From positions 1 through 7,264 of the forward strand of contig CALVNU010000048.1 of assembly GCA_944349915.1 (NCBI GenBank): 7,264 bases of DNA, read 5' to 3'. The position numbers and the translations under genes are program-made. Positions 1-6,697 of the stretch are shown here, in pieces. The number at the start of each line of letters is the position of its first letter. Within the stretch, counting starts at the first letter, position 1. Below the pieces are notes generated by a model. The model was not told the DNA's origin. It saw only the letters and a program-made list of their open reading frames with translations, and did no database searches. Origin of the DNA: an uncultured Clostridia bacterium (GTDB lineage Bacteria > Bacillota > Clostridia > Christensenellales > UBA1242).

Positions 1-3000
1 TCTAGCCACACATCTTGCTTTGTAAGGTCACACACAATTCGGCCATTCTCAAGAGTAACCACTCTTGTTTTTGCATATTTGGTTGCAGTTATGCTTTGAG
101 AAACAGTGGAAGCAATCACATTTTCATTTTGAGAAACCGCAAGAATAGCAAAGTTATATTGTCCACTCGACAAACTAATAGTTTTTAAGTCATAGTTTGT
201 GTTAACTGTGGTAATTGATTGCGCTAGGTCTTCCCCTCCTTCTTGCCAGTAACTAATTATATAATTTGAAGGAGTTGTTCCTGTTGGTGTCGAACCCCTT
301 GACCATCTCCATGAAAGACGGCTATAGGAAATATCGGCTCCAGAAATGCTGTTTAGTTTTATAAGTTGAAAACTTGATTTGTTGTAAGTGTAAATGTTTC
401 CACTTTCTTCGGCAACTCGATAAATGTCTATTGTGAATGAGCCACTTGTGATTGATTGTGCAAGGTTGTTTATGCTTAGCGCATAACTTTTAAACACATT
501 GTTGTCGCGCTCATCATTATAACTTGGCAAAGATGTCTTGAATGATTGAGAGTTTGCGTCCCAATAACCAGCAATCACAATTTCGTTGTCAATAAAAATG
601 TTTTTATTTCTTCCGCTACCAGAAGATAAAACAATGTTTAGTCCGCTTGTTGAAAGCCCTGTCTCTTGCGGAAGTTGTTTGATAATTATATAATCTTGAG
701 CACTTGACAGGCGATATTTAAAGATCATGTCTTGCTCTTCAATCTTAAAGTTTAATTGATATGCCAAATAATCAGAATTTAGCGAACCTTCAATTCTGTT
801 TGCAAAAGAAATGTTGTATGTTCCGCCTTGCGTAAGCCCAAGTTGTGTTGAAATTTGATATAGATAATAGGTGTAAGTTTGTGCATCCACTTTGGTTGGA
901 TTAAAACTATAAACTTCCCCCAACTCATCTTTAACAACAAATTCAATATTTGATGAATTTGAAGGTATGGAAAAAGTGATTTTTCCGCGTCCGTCCGTTG
1001 TGATATTGCTTATTGCTCCTAGTTTTGTTTCCGCAATTTCATATTTTGTCAAATTTGACAAAGAAACAGAAGTGGAGTCAATAACCAAGAGTTCAAGGTC
1101 AACATTGCCACTAACACCTTCAAGGAAAGCACTTAGGTCAATAGTTTCAAGATTTCCTGTTAAAGCATATTGATAATACTGTGCTGGAGCATTTGCAATT
1201 TTAAGTTTTACAAGCAAGGTGTCTTTGGCAAATTCACCTAAATTTACAGCCAAAGTTCCGTTTGAATTTAATGAAGCACTAACAATATTTGAATTTCTGG
1301 TGATTGTAAAGGCTGTTATTTCTGCAGACACGCTGTTTGTCTGTTTTGCTTTTATGTACACCATATTTTCGCCTTCATTTGTCAAGAGAGAAGAAGAAAT
1401 TGACAAAGTAAAATATGAATCTGCAAGCGATATCGAGCAGTCTGCATAAGGTCTGTCAACTGTAAGGTTTTCAAACGCAACTGTCTCTGTTGAATTTATA
1501 TAAACATCAAAAGAAACATCGCTTGACCAAATATCTTCAAACTTTATAACCGCTTTGCTTGTAAGTTGCTGTTCAATAAGGTCGCTTGAAGTGCCTAAAA
1601 TAGAAGAAACTTCTCCCGCTCCAACCGCCTGCACTTTTTTGGTTGAAAATCTTTGACTTGCATTGCCATAGTTTGTCAAAGTTGGCAAGGTGATTTGACA
1701 AGGGGTAAGTGATGCCTCTACCGTAACATAGACCTGTCCATAATTAAAAGTTGTGCCAATCAAACTTTCAAGTTGGTCAAGAGAAATTGATGTTTGCTTG
1801 TAAGAATTGATTTCAAATTGAGTGCCGTTTGCTTCCACTTTTATATTGTAAATCACATTTTCTTCTTGCCATGACTGGTAAGGATTTTGCCAAGAAATTG
1901 TTTCGTCTTCAATTTGCCCGTTTAATTCTTTGTCTGCAACATTTGTCAAAACAATGTTAAAAATATCGGAATTTACATAATAAATTTGAACATTTTCGCC
2001 ATTTGAGGCAATAAATTGCACAGATAAGGTGTAAGATTCTTCCAAATAAGTTGCAAGGTCAATCAATATAGTTGAAGAACCCGGCGTGAAACTTATTTCC
2101 GAATTGTTAACCAAAATTTTTTGAATTCTGCCAACATCGGACTCTTTTGTTATAGTCAAGCCTATTTGCCACTCTCCGCCATTATCTATCAATCTTGCAG
2201 AAGAGAGCGCACTAAGTTTTGCAATTTCAATTTTGTTTGAAGCAGAAGAATTTAGATAACTTGGATTTTTTGCAATAACATAAAATGTCATGTTTTGTGT
2301 TGTCAAATTGCCACCGTTTAAAACTTGACTTAAATATATGCTTGACCCGCTGTAATCTTCCGCCACAAGAGTGTTGTTGTTATACACATCGTATACTGTG
2401 CCAGAACCAACAGCGTCCCAACTTAAAATATTTTGGCTGTCGCCCGCATCAAAGGAAAGTTTTGTTGATGGCATTTTTGCAATTGAAAGTTCTGTTTGCA
2501 GTGCCACGGTTGTTGCCACCGCCGACTGTAGATAAAGCACTCCACCCGCTTGATAAGGCTCAACATAGGCAGACAGTCCAACTTTAATGCCTGTTGCTTG
2601 AGCAAACTCGTTTGCAAAAGATTGATTGTTTAAAAATTCATCAAGTTTATCTTGCAAGTTAAAAGACCTATCGTTTGTGTCTGTAAAGAACCTAATTGTT
2701 CTATTTCCGCTTGGAACTTGAAGCTCAACTTCAACAAAATATTTTTGGGTGTTTGAATTTGTATCTTCAATAGAAATAATTTCATTTGCAAAAGCAAGAT
2801 TTGTTGGTTTTGAAATTCTTTTTACTTCTATCGCAGAAGTCCCACTGCTCAAGTAATAGTTGTTGCCCTCTTGTTGTTTTGCAACTGCATAAGCAGAAAT
2901 GGTGCAATTTTCTCCTTGATTTATCAAGTTGATTTGTGCCCCGTTGTCTGCATTTGCCTTATACCCGTTGATAAATATTTCATAATGGTCAACATAGATA

Positions 3001-5402
3001 TCGTCTGAACCACTTGAGACTATCAAGTTTTCTGCAATTTTTTCTCCATATTCACCTTCTATGCCAAACAGTGCTTCACTGCTGTAACTTTCTTCTGTTT
3101 GATAGGAAGGAGATGCAATACGAATTATATTTACAACTGCAGGTTTTGACTCTGTGTGCAAAGTTGAGTCATAACCAGTTCCTGCGCTTGCCACAACTTC
3201 AAGTTTGTAAGTTTTTTCTTGAGTAAAAGTTTGATCTATAAGTTCTCTCGTAAAACTTTCGCCGTCTTGCATAACATCAAAGGAATCTATTTCTTCGCCG
3301 TCAAGTAAAATTGAATAATGCCCTGCATACTGCACATTGTTTATAACTACGCTAAACTTTCCTTCACTTTCAACAAGCAAAACCTCTGGGGTTTCAATTT
3401 GCTCATAAACTATTATATTTTCTTCCAAAATTCCGGTTGCGTTTGCAAAATTACTGTCAAGATATTGGTCGACATCTTTGCTTACTGCAGTTACTTGAAC
3501 CAGATAATATCCAAAGGTTAATGGTTGATTAAGGCAAAGGCCGTCTGTTGTTTCTGTAAGATAAAATTCTTCATTCTCTTGATTGCTGTCTGTTTTGTAA
3601 ATGGTGTATTGATAAGACACCTCTCCATCAACTTTGTTCCAACAATATTGCCCATTTTCGCGAGTAGCCACTGTTGGAGCGCTCAAAATCGTTAACACTT
3701 TTATGCCGAAACTGTTTAAACTCAACCCGTCTTCTCGCAATGCCTCAATTTCTATTGTGTAAGTGTTGCCTTCTGGAGATATTTGACTTAAGTTTTCAAA
3801 TGTTATTTCTGTGTTTTGAGAAGAAATTTGATATTCAAATTCAACATCTTGATTGTTTACTTTGACTTTAAAACTATCTGCAAATTCAACATTTGGGAAA
3901 GTTAAGATTGACTTATTTGCATTTTCTTGACTAAACGCATGCGTTATGTTTGAAATTGAACTTAATTTGTATACTTTTTGACTGTAAGGCGCAGAGTTTA
4001 ACACTCTGTTGGTTTGAGTTTCGCCTTGAACATAATATTTAACGCCAGTGCTTGAGTCGTCTGCGGTAGGAACAGAATAAATTTCAAGACTGTTTTCTCC
4101 CTCTTCAAAATATGACGCTTCAATCGTTATCTGTTTAGAATCTGTAATGTTTACAATTTGACTATAAGACCCCACAACAATTTTACAGTTCTCTATATAT
4201 TCATCAATTGTGTTGTCAAAATTTATTGTAACACCGTCTGTGCTGTAAGTGATTTGTGGTTCTAGTGAAGTAAGTTTTGCAAAAACAAAGGATTGCCCGC
4301 TTGAACTGTTTAGATAAAGACTGTCTCCTACCTTTCCGCCAAGCGATTGAATTGAAATGTTGTATAGGCCAGGCCTAAGTTCGTCAAGATATTCTCTTTG
4401 CCCACCTTGAATAATTTTTTGTCCACTGATTTCATTGTCTATTCCAGTCCAATTAACAATATAGCCATTTGTGTTTTGGCTGTCATTGACTATAAGATAA
4501 CCGTCTGCAGAGCGGTATTCAAATGTTGGGTCTACAGAACGCAATTTGTTTAATGTATAAATTGACGAAGTTTGAAGCAAACTGTTATTTCTGTCTTTTG
4601 CAACAATTTCAACAGTGATTTCTCTGCCGTTGGCAAAGCGAGCAAAATCATAGGTAAATCTTGCAGAAGTAAGTGATTGATTGTTAACTTTGAAGCCATT
4701 TATGACGACATCATAGATTGCATCTTCTGTATGATTCCAAGACAAAGTTGCTTGCTGGTCTAAAAATGTTGACGAAACCTCAAGGTTTAGACCTTCCACA
4801 ACACTTATATAGTCATAAACAACAGTTTGCTCTGGTGAAATTTCCGATGCAAGCACATGTTTTTCCTCATTAGCAACCGCTTGAATGCGCACTTTATAAC
4901 TTCCAAAATCAATGCTATTTCCGCTAAAACTAAAAGAATTGGTTGAAACAATGTGTTCTCTTGTGTCGCCAATATAGACGATGTATCCTTGCGCCTTGAC
5001 AATTTCTTTGCCGTTATTAATATAACTCTCTTCCCATGAAAGCGTGCCATCTAGAGAAATCTGCAAATTTTGCGGATAACTAAATTGATAATTTACATTG
5101 ACTTCGCATTGAGCAATGGTCTGTTGATTGTATTTGATAAACACAAGCGTTTGTCCGCTCTCGGTTGCATTAAGCGCCGAATTTGAATAAGTTAAAACTC
5201 CTTCGTTTGAAAACTCAACCGAAACCGCGTCAAGAGAAACACCTGTTAAAGAAAGTTGTTCACTTAAGTCAATAGATTGCCCTACATTTATTGTATAGTT
5301 CTCTTCTTGAAAACTGCCATAAATAGACGCTGGCTGTACGCAAGCGCTTAAACCAAATAGCACACATATTGAGAAAACAAAAAGTGTTATGTATTTTTTC
5401 AA
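1..5402 (-). CDS. Giant surface lipoprotein with tandem FN3/Ig-like beta-sandwich repeats (C-terminus beyond window)
   Basis: I read this frame by hand from the TTG at 5402 to the left edge: 1800 codons, no stop, so the protein is truncated only by the window. Residues 1-20 are a signal peptide ending in lipobox L18-S19-A20-C21, so the mature protein should be lipid-anchored outside the membrane. Residues about 34-104 resemble a bacterial Ig-like domain (INVGQSIDL, then an alternating-hydrophobic end). Diverged FN3-like units follow, marked by Trp in (L/I)SW or similar contexts at W123, W222, W318, W588, W995, W1171 and W1698, often followed by YxVxxNG-like strands (e.g. YDVVINGF after W222, YDVYNNN after W995) and ends such as YKVRIQAVA. 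It is rich in Ser, Asn, Gln and Thr and poor in Cys. No enzyme motif or sorting signal is visible. An AGGAGG site 6 nt upstream fixes the start. A binding or adhesion role is inference; the lipoprotein and repeat calls are firm. Confidence 0.88.
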   Translation of the reverse strand, partial: MKKYITLFVFSICVLFGLSACVQPASIYGSFQEENYTINVGQSIDLSEQLSLTGVSLDAVSVEFSNEGVLTYSNSALNATESGQTLVFIKYNQQTIAQCEVNVNYQFSYPQNLQISLDGTLSWEESYINNGKEIVKAQGYIVYIGDTREHIVSTNSFSFSGNSIDFGSYKVRIQAVANEEKHVLASEISPEQTVVYDYISVVEGLNLEVSSTFLDQQATLSWNHTEDAIYDVVINGFKVNNQSLTSARFTYDFARFANGREITVEIVAKDRNNSLLQTSSIYTLNKLRSVDPTFEYRSADGYLIVNDSQNTNGYIVNWTGIDNEISGQKIIQGGQREYLDELRPGLYNISIQSLGGKVGDSLYLNSSSGQSFVFAKLTSLEPQITYSTDGVTINFDNTIDEYIENCKIVVGSYSQIVNITDSKQITIEASYFEEGENSLEIYSVPTADDSSTGVKYYVQGETQTNRVLNSAPYSQKVYKLSSISNITHAFSQENANKSILTFPNVEFADSFKVKVNNQDVEFEYQISSQNTEITFENLSQISPEGNTYTIEIEALREDGLSLNSFGIKVLTILSAPTVATRENGQYCWNKVDGEVSYQYTIYKTDSNQENEEFYLTETTDGLCLNQPLTFGYYLVQVTAVSKDVDQYLDSNFANATGILEENIIVYEQIETPEVLLVESEGKFSVVINNVQYAGHYSILLDGEEIDSFDVMQDGESFTRELIDQTFTQEKTYKLEVVASAGTGYDSTLHTESKPAVVNIIRIASPSYQTEESYSSEALFGIEGEYGEKIAENLIVSSGSDDIYVDHYEIFINGYKANADNGAQINLINQGENCTISAYAVAKQQEGNNYYLSSGTSAIEVKRISKPTNLAFANEIISIEDTNSNTQKYFVEVELQVPSGNRTIRFFTDTNDRSFNLQDKLDEFLNNQSFANEFAQATGIKVGLSAYVEPYQAGGVLYLQSAVATTVALQTELSIAKMPSTKLSFDAGDSQNILSWDAVGSGTVYDVYNNNTLVAEDYSGSSIYLSQVLNGGNLTTQNMTFYVIAKNPSYLNSSASNKIEIAKLSALSSARLIDNGGEWQIGLTITKESDVGRIQKILVNNSEISFTPGSSTILIDLATYLEESYTLSVQFIASNGENVQIYYVNSDIFNIVLTNVADKELNGQIEDETISWQNPYQSWQEENVIYNIKVEANGTQFEINSYKQTSISLDQLESLIGTTFNYGQVYVTVEASLTPCQITLPTLTNYGNASQRFSTKKVQAVGAGEVSSILGTSSDLIEQQLTSKAVIKFEDIWSSDVSFDVYINSTETVAFENLTVDRPYADCSISLADSYFTLSISSSLLTNEGENMVYIKAKQTNSVSAEITAFTITRNSNIVSASLNSNGTLAVNLGEFAKDTLLVKLKIANAPAQYYQYALTGNLETIDLSAFLEGVSGNVDLELLVIDSTSVSLSNLTKYEIAETKLGAISNITTDGRGKITFSIPSNSSNIEFVVKDELGEVYSFNPTKVDAQTYTYYLYQISTQLGLTQGGTYNISFANRIEGSLNSDYLAYQLNFKIEEQDMIFKYRLSSAQDYIIIKQLPQETGLSTSGLNIVLSSGSGRNKNIFIDNEIVIAGYWDANSQSFKTSLPSYNDERDNNVFKSYALSINNLAQSITSGSFTIDIYRVAEESGNIYTYNKSSFQLIKLNSISGADISYSRLSWRWSRGSTPTGTTPSNYIISYWQEGGEDLAQSITTVNTNYDLKTISLSSGQYNFAILAVSQNENVIASTVSQSITATKYAKTRVVTLENGRIVCDLTKQDVWL
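5343..5402 (-). other. Lipoprotein (Sec/SPase II) signal peptide of the giant protein
   Basis: Residues 1-20 begin M-K-K-Y (n-region), continue with a hydrophobic core ITLFVFSICVLFG, and end L-S-A immediately before Cys21 (codon at 5342-5340). This matches the lipobox pattern [LVI][ASTVI][GAS]C. By family knowledge, Lgt would attach diacylglycerol to Cys21 and signal peptidase II would cut before it. The short, uncharged sequence after Cys21 (VQPAS) is compatible with retention at the outer face of the cytoplasmic membrane. Confidence 0.85.
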
Positions 5403-5408
5403 GAAGAA

Positions 5409-5416
5409 CCTCCTCT
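5409..5416 (-). promoter_or_regulatory. Ribosome binding site selecting the TTG start of the lipoprotein gene
   Basis: On the minus strand AGAGGAGG is followed by a 6-nt spacer (TTCTTC) and then TTG at 5402-5400. This near-perfect Shine-Dalgarno sequence decides the start. An in-frame ATG lies at 5435-5433, eleven codons upstream, but using it would translate through the Shine-Dalgarno sequence itself as Arg-Arg (AGG AGG), and it has only a weak AAAAGA in front of it. Confidence 0.8.
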
Positions 5417-5453
5417 TTTTAAAATTAAAAAGCATATTCTTTTAAGTATATAT

Positions 5454-5471
5454 TTAATATTTACATATTAA
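5454..5471. repeat. Perfect 7-bp inverted repeat upstream of the lipoprotein gene
   Basis: TTAATAT and ATATTAA flank a 4-nt loop (TTAC). The dyad overlaps the candidate -10 at 5470-5465 and the expected transcription start, so it could be an operator or a weak 5'-leader hairpin. All stem pairs are A-T, and chance occurrence in this AT-rich gap cannot be excluded. Confidence 0.3.
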
Positions 5472-5494
5472 CACTTTTTACCACAAATTTGCAA
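5465..5494 (-). promoter_or_regulatory. Candidate promoter of the giant lipoprotein gene (extended -10)
   Basis: On the minus strand TTGCAA (5494-5489) is followed by 18 nt and then TAATAT (5470-5465), which is preceded by TG plus one base, as in an extended -10 element. Each hexamer matches the sigma-A consensus at four of six positions. Transcription would begin near 5458, giving a leader of about 55 nt. A competing candidate is a perfect TATAAT at 5503-5498 with TTGCAG (5524-5519) at a short 15-nt spacing. In DNA this AT-rich, such matches arise easily by chance. Confidence 0.35.
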
Positions 5495-5528
5495 ACGATT
5501 ATAAAAGAAAACTTAAAACTGCAATTAT

Positions 5529-5574
5529 AAAAATTGAAAAATCAATTTAAAAAAACACATTTTTGTTTTTTCAA
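5529..5574 (-). terminator. Second AT-rich hairpin with T run (possible terminator)
   Basis: TTGAAAAATCAA (5534-5545) and TTGTTTTTTCAA (5563-5574) are inverted copies with a single T-T mismatch and a 17-nt loop. Read on the minus strand the stem is followed at once by TTTTT and then ATAATT. It could terminate read-through from the upstream gene or insulate the lipoprotein promoter downstream. The long loop and AT-only character keep confidence low. Confidence 0.22.
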
Positions 5575-5623
5575 AAAAAATAAGTTAAAAATAAATAAAA
5601 ATTAAAAAATAAGAAAAATCAAT

Positions 5624-5647
5624 GAAAAATTATTTTACCAAAATAAT
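5624..5647 (-). terminator. Candidate intrinsic terminator after the pseudouridine synthase gene
   Basis: On the minus strand ATTATTTT, loop GGT, AAAATAAT forms a perfect 8-bp stem with a 3-nt loop (5647-5629), followed by TTTTC and further T-rich sequence. It lies about 137 nt beyond the stop codon of the gene it would serve. The stem contains only A-T pairs, so it would be weak. The plus-strand side is followed by ATCCCC rather than a T run, which supports the minus orientation. Confidence 0.3.
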
Positions 5648-5783
5648 ATCCCCATCAAAATCAAAAATTGAGCAACTTTTCTTGGCAAAATTGATTGCTT
5701 AATAAAAATTGCAAACTTAAGATATAAACTTTTAAAAAATAGGTTAAATATTTGCCTTTTCTTCCTTTGATAAAAAGGTAAAA

Positions 5784-6608
5784 TTAGTCATCATTTTGAT
5801 AAAATTTTGGCATACAGTAAAATTCTTTTTGCTCTAAATAATTAAAACTATTTGAAATTTTATTGATTTTTACATAAAAACAATGCAATTTTTGATATTT
5901 TTCTTTAAATTTTTTATTGATTTCATTTTTACCATATTTTCCATCACCAATAACAAAATGCCCTAAATGTGCAAGTTGAGCACGAATTTGATGTGTTCGA
6001 CCTGTCAACAACTGGCATTCCACAAAACTGGAAGAAGTTTTGTTTTTTAAAGTTTTGAAAATTGTTTCAATTTTTTTGCCATCTTTAACCGGCCTGTCAA
6101 CAATTTTAACCCGCCCCTGTTTTGAGTCTTTAATAAGATATGCCCTTTCACATTGACCTGTAAAATTTGTTTGCCCATAAACCTCGGCAATATATTTTTT
6201 TGTTATCCAACGATTTTTAAAACACTCAAGAAGAGCCTGTTGCATTTGCAGGTTTTTTGCCAGCAAAACAAGACCTGTTGTGTTTCTGTCTAGCCTGTGC
6301 ACTGCGTATGCCGAAAATTTGTCTGCAAGTCCGTCTTTTCCTTCAATTTCTTGATTTAGCGATTTGTTGACAACAATCAAATTGTCATCTTGATAAATTA
6401 TAGAAGATTTATTTTCTGGTTTGTCATCAATAAAAATTTCTATTTTATCGCCCGCCAGCACTGCCAAATTGTTTTTTACCCGCTTATTGTTGATTTTTAC
6501 ATCTTTTTCTCTCAACGCTTGAAAAATTTGGTTGTATCTCACACCGCTTTTTCCCAAAATATCTGCCAACTTGCCATTTTGAGTTGCAATCACTTCAATT
6601 TTTTTCAT
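5784..6608 (-). CDS. RluA-family RNA pseudouridine synthase with N-terminal S4 domain
   Basis: This 274-residue protein should convert specific uridines to pseudouridine in rRNA or tRNA in the cytoplasm. Residues about 3-60 form an S4-type RNA-binding domain (SGVRYNQIFQALREKDVKIN, later a GDKIEIF strand). The catalytic domain starts at IIYQDDNLIVVNK (70-82). It contains the signature HRLDRNTTGL (104-113) with the expected catalytic Asp107, a conserved IFKT-type strand (183-186), and GRTHQIRAQLAHLGH then GDGKYG (203-226). The length fits the short RluA/RluD-like group common in Firmicutes; the 21-residue stretch between VVNK and HRLD is compact. The usual NKP is NKS here. The precise RNA target, and hence a gene symbol, cannot be assigned. 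ATG at 6608 sits just before the S4 domain but lacks a clear Shine-Dalgarno sequence. It is divergent from yabP. Confidence 0.93.
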   Translation of the reverse strand: MKKIEVIATQNGKLADILGKSGVRYNQIFQALREKDVKINNKRVKNNLAVLAGDKIEIFIDDKPENKSSIIYQDDNLIVVNKSLNQEIEGKDGLADKFSAYAVHRLDRNTTGLVLLAKNLQMQQALLECFKNRWITKKYIAEVYGQTNFTGQCERAYLIKDSKQGRVKIVDRPVKDGKKIETIFKTLKNKTSSSFVECQLLTGRTHQIRAQLAHLGHFVIGDGKYGKNEINKKFKEKYQKLHCFYVKINKISNSFNYLEQKEFYCMPKFYQNDD

Positions 6609-6644
6609 GTCTTTATTTTACAATAAAAAACTGCAAGCGCGTTA

Positions 6645-6673
6645 GCATTTTTCGCAATTTTCTTGAATAAAAT
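6645..6673 (+). promoter_or_regulatory. Candidate sigma-E-type sporulation promoter of yabP
   Basis: GCATTTT (6645-6651), a 14-nt spacer and AATAAAAT (6666-6673) resemble the Bacillus sigma-E elements, roughly GCATATT, 13-15 nt, CATACAAT, with six of seven and six of eight matches as I recall that consensus. Transcription would start near 6680, just upstream of the ribosome site. In Bacillus subtilis yabP and yabQ are mother-cell sporulation genes, which makes a sigma-E promoter expected. The AT richness means the match could be accidental. Confidence 0.4.
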
Positions 6674-6686
6674 ATAAAAAACTTTT

Positions 6687-6692
6687 AAGGAG
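6687..6692 (+). promoter_or_regulatory. Ribosome binding site of yabP
   Basis: AAGGAG lies 5 nt before the ATG at 6698, an ordinary strong Shine-Dalgarno arrangement that fixes the yabP start. Confidence 0.75.
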
Positions 6693-6697
6693 AGATT

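Larger units (their letters stand above)
5403..5783. other. AT-rich intergenic region with no convincing gene
   Basis: These 381 bp separate the stop of the pseudouridine synthase gene from the start of the giant lipoprotein gene; both genes read leftward. The DNA is conspicuously richer in A and T than either gene, with long A and T runs, which is typical of promoter and terminator DNA in low-GC Firmicutes. It holds the candidate promoter and ribosome site for the lipoprotein gene and two all-AT hairpins with T runs on the minus strand. The longest ATG frame I noticed is 26 codons (5622-5702, plus), without a ribosome site. The length argues that the lipoprotein gene is transcribed separately. 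Confidence 0.6.
6609..6697. promoter_or_regulatory. Divergent intergenic region between the pseudouridine synthase gene and yabP
   Basis: The 89-bp gap must hold both outward promoters. A GC-rich patch stands out in otherwise AT-rich DNA: TGCAAGCGCGTTAGCA (6632-6647) is an imperfect 16-bp palindrome in which six of eight base pairs are symmetric, centred on GCGC-like sequence. Toward the synthase gene, TAAAAT (6620-6615) lies only 6 nt before its ATG with no good -35. Toward yabP, a sigma-E-like promoter candidate overlaps the right edge of the palindrome. Confidence 0.45.

Noticed and set aside
967..1449. Plus-strand ATG frames of 68 and 76 codons (967-1173, 1219-1449).
   Set aside because: They lie antisense within the 1800-codon lipoprotein frame, lack ribosome sites and show no recognisable domains; the minus-strand frame fully explains the DNA.
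2285..3865. Several plus-strand frames (2285-2587, 3014-3226, 3318-3521, 3674-3865) and a minus-strand frame at 2423-2617.
   Set aside because: All are out-of-frame shadows of the giant lipoprotein gene with unusual compositions (Cys, Leu, Gln runs) and no start signals.
4805..5050. An 81-codon minus-strand frame rich in Lys and Arg.
   Set aside because: It is in another frame on the same strand as the lipoprotein coding sequence, whose Ig/FN3-like translation there is far more protein-like.
1..5402. The possibility that the long frame is a mobile-element or phage tail protein.
   Set aside because: The lipobox signal peptide and FN3/Ig-like composition indicate a chromosomal surface lipoprotein, and no integrase, phage structural genes or terminal repeats are nearby.
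5622..5702. A 26-codon plus-strand frame (MKNYFTKIISPSKSK...) in the AT-rich gap.
   Set aside because: It has no Shine-Dalgarno sequence or promoter evidence; its length is expected by chance and it overlaps a hairpin candidate.
5751..5782. An inverted repeat CCTTTT/AAAAGG just after the pseudouridine synthase stop.
   Set aside because: It has an interrupted stem and competing pairings, and no T run directly after the stem on the minus strand, so it does not make a good terminator.
6390..6626. A 78-codon plus-strand frame opposite the start of the pseudouridine synthase gene.
   Set aside because: It is antisense to the well-supported S4/RluA coding sequence, with Phe- and Tyr-rich composition typical of a shadow frame.
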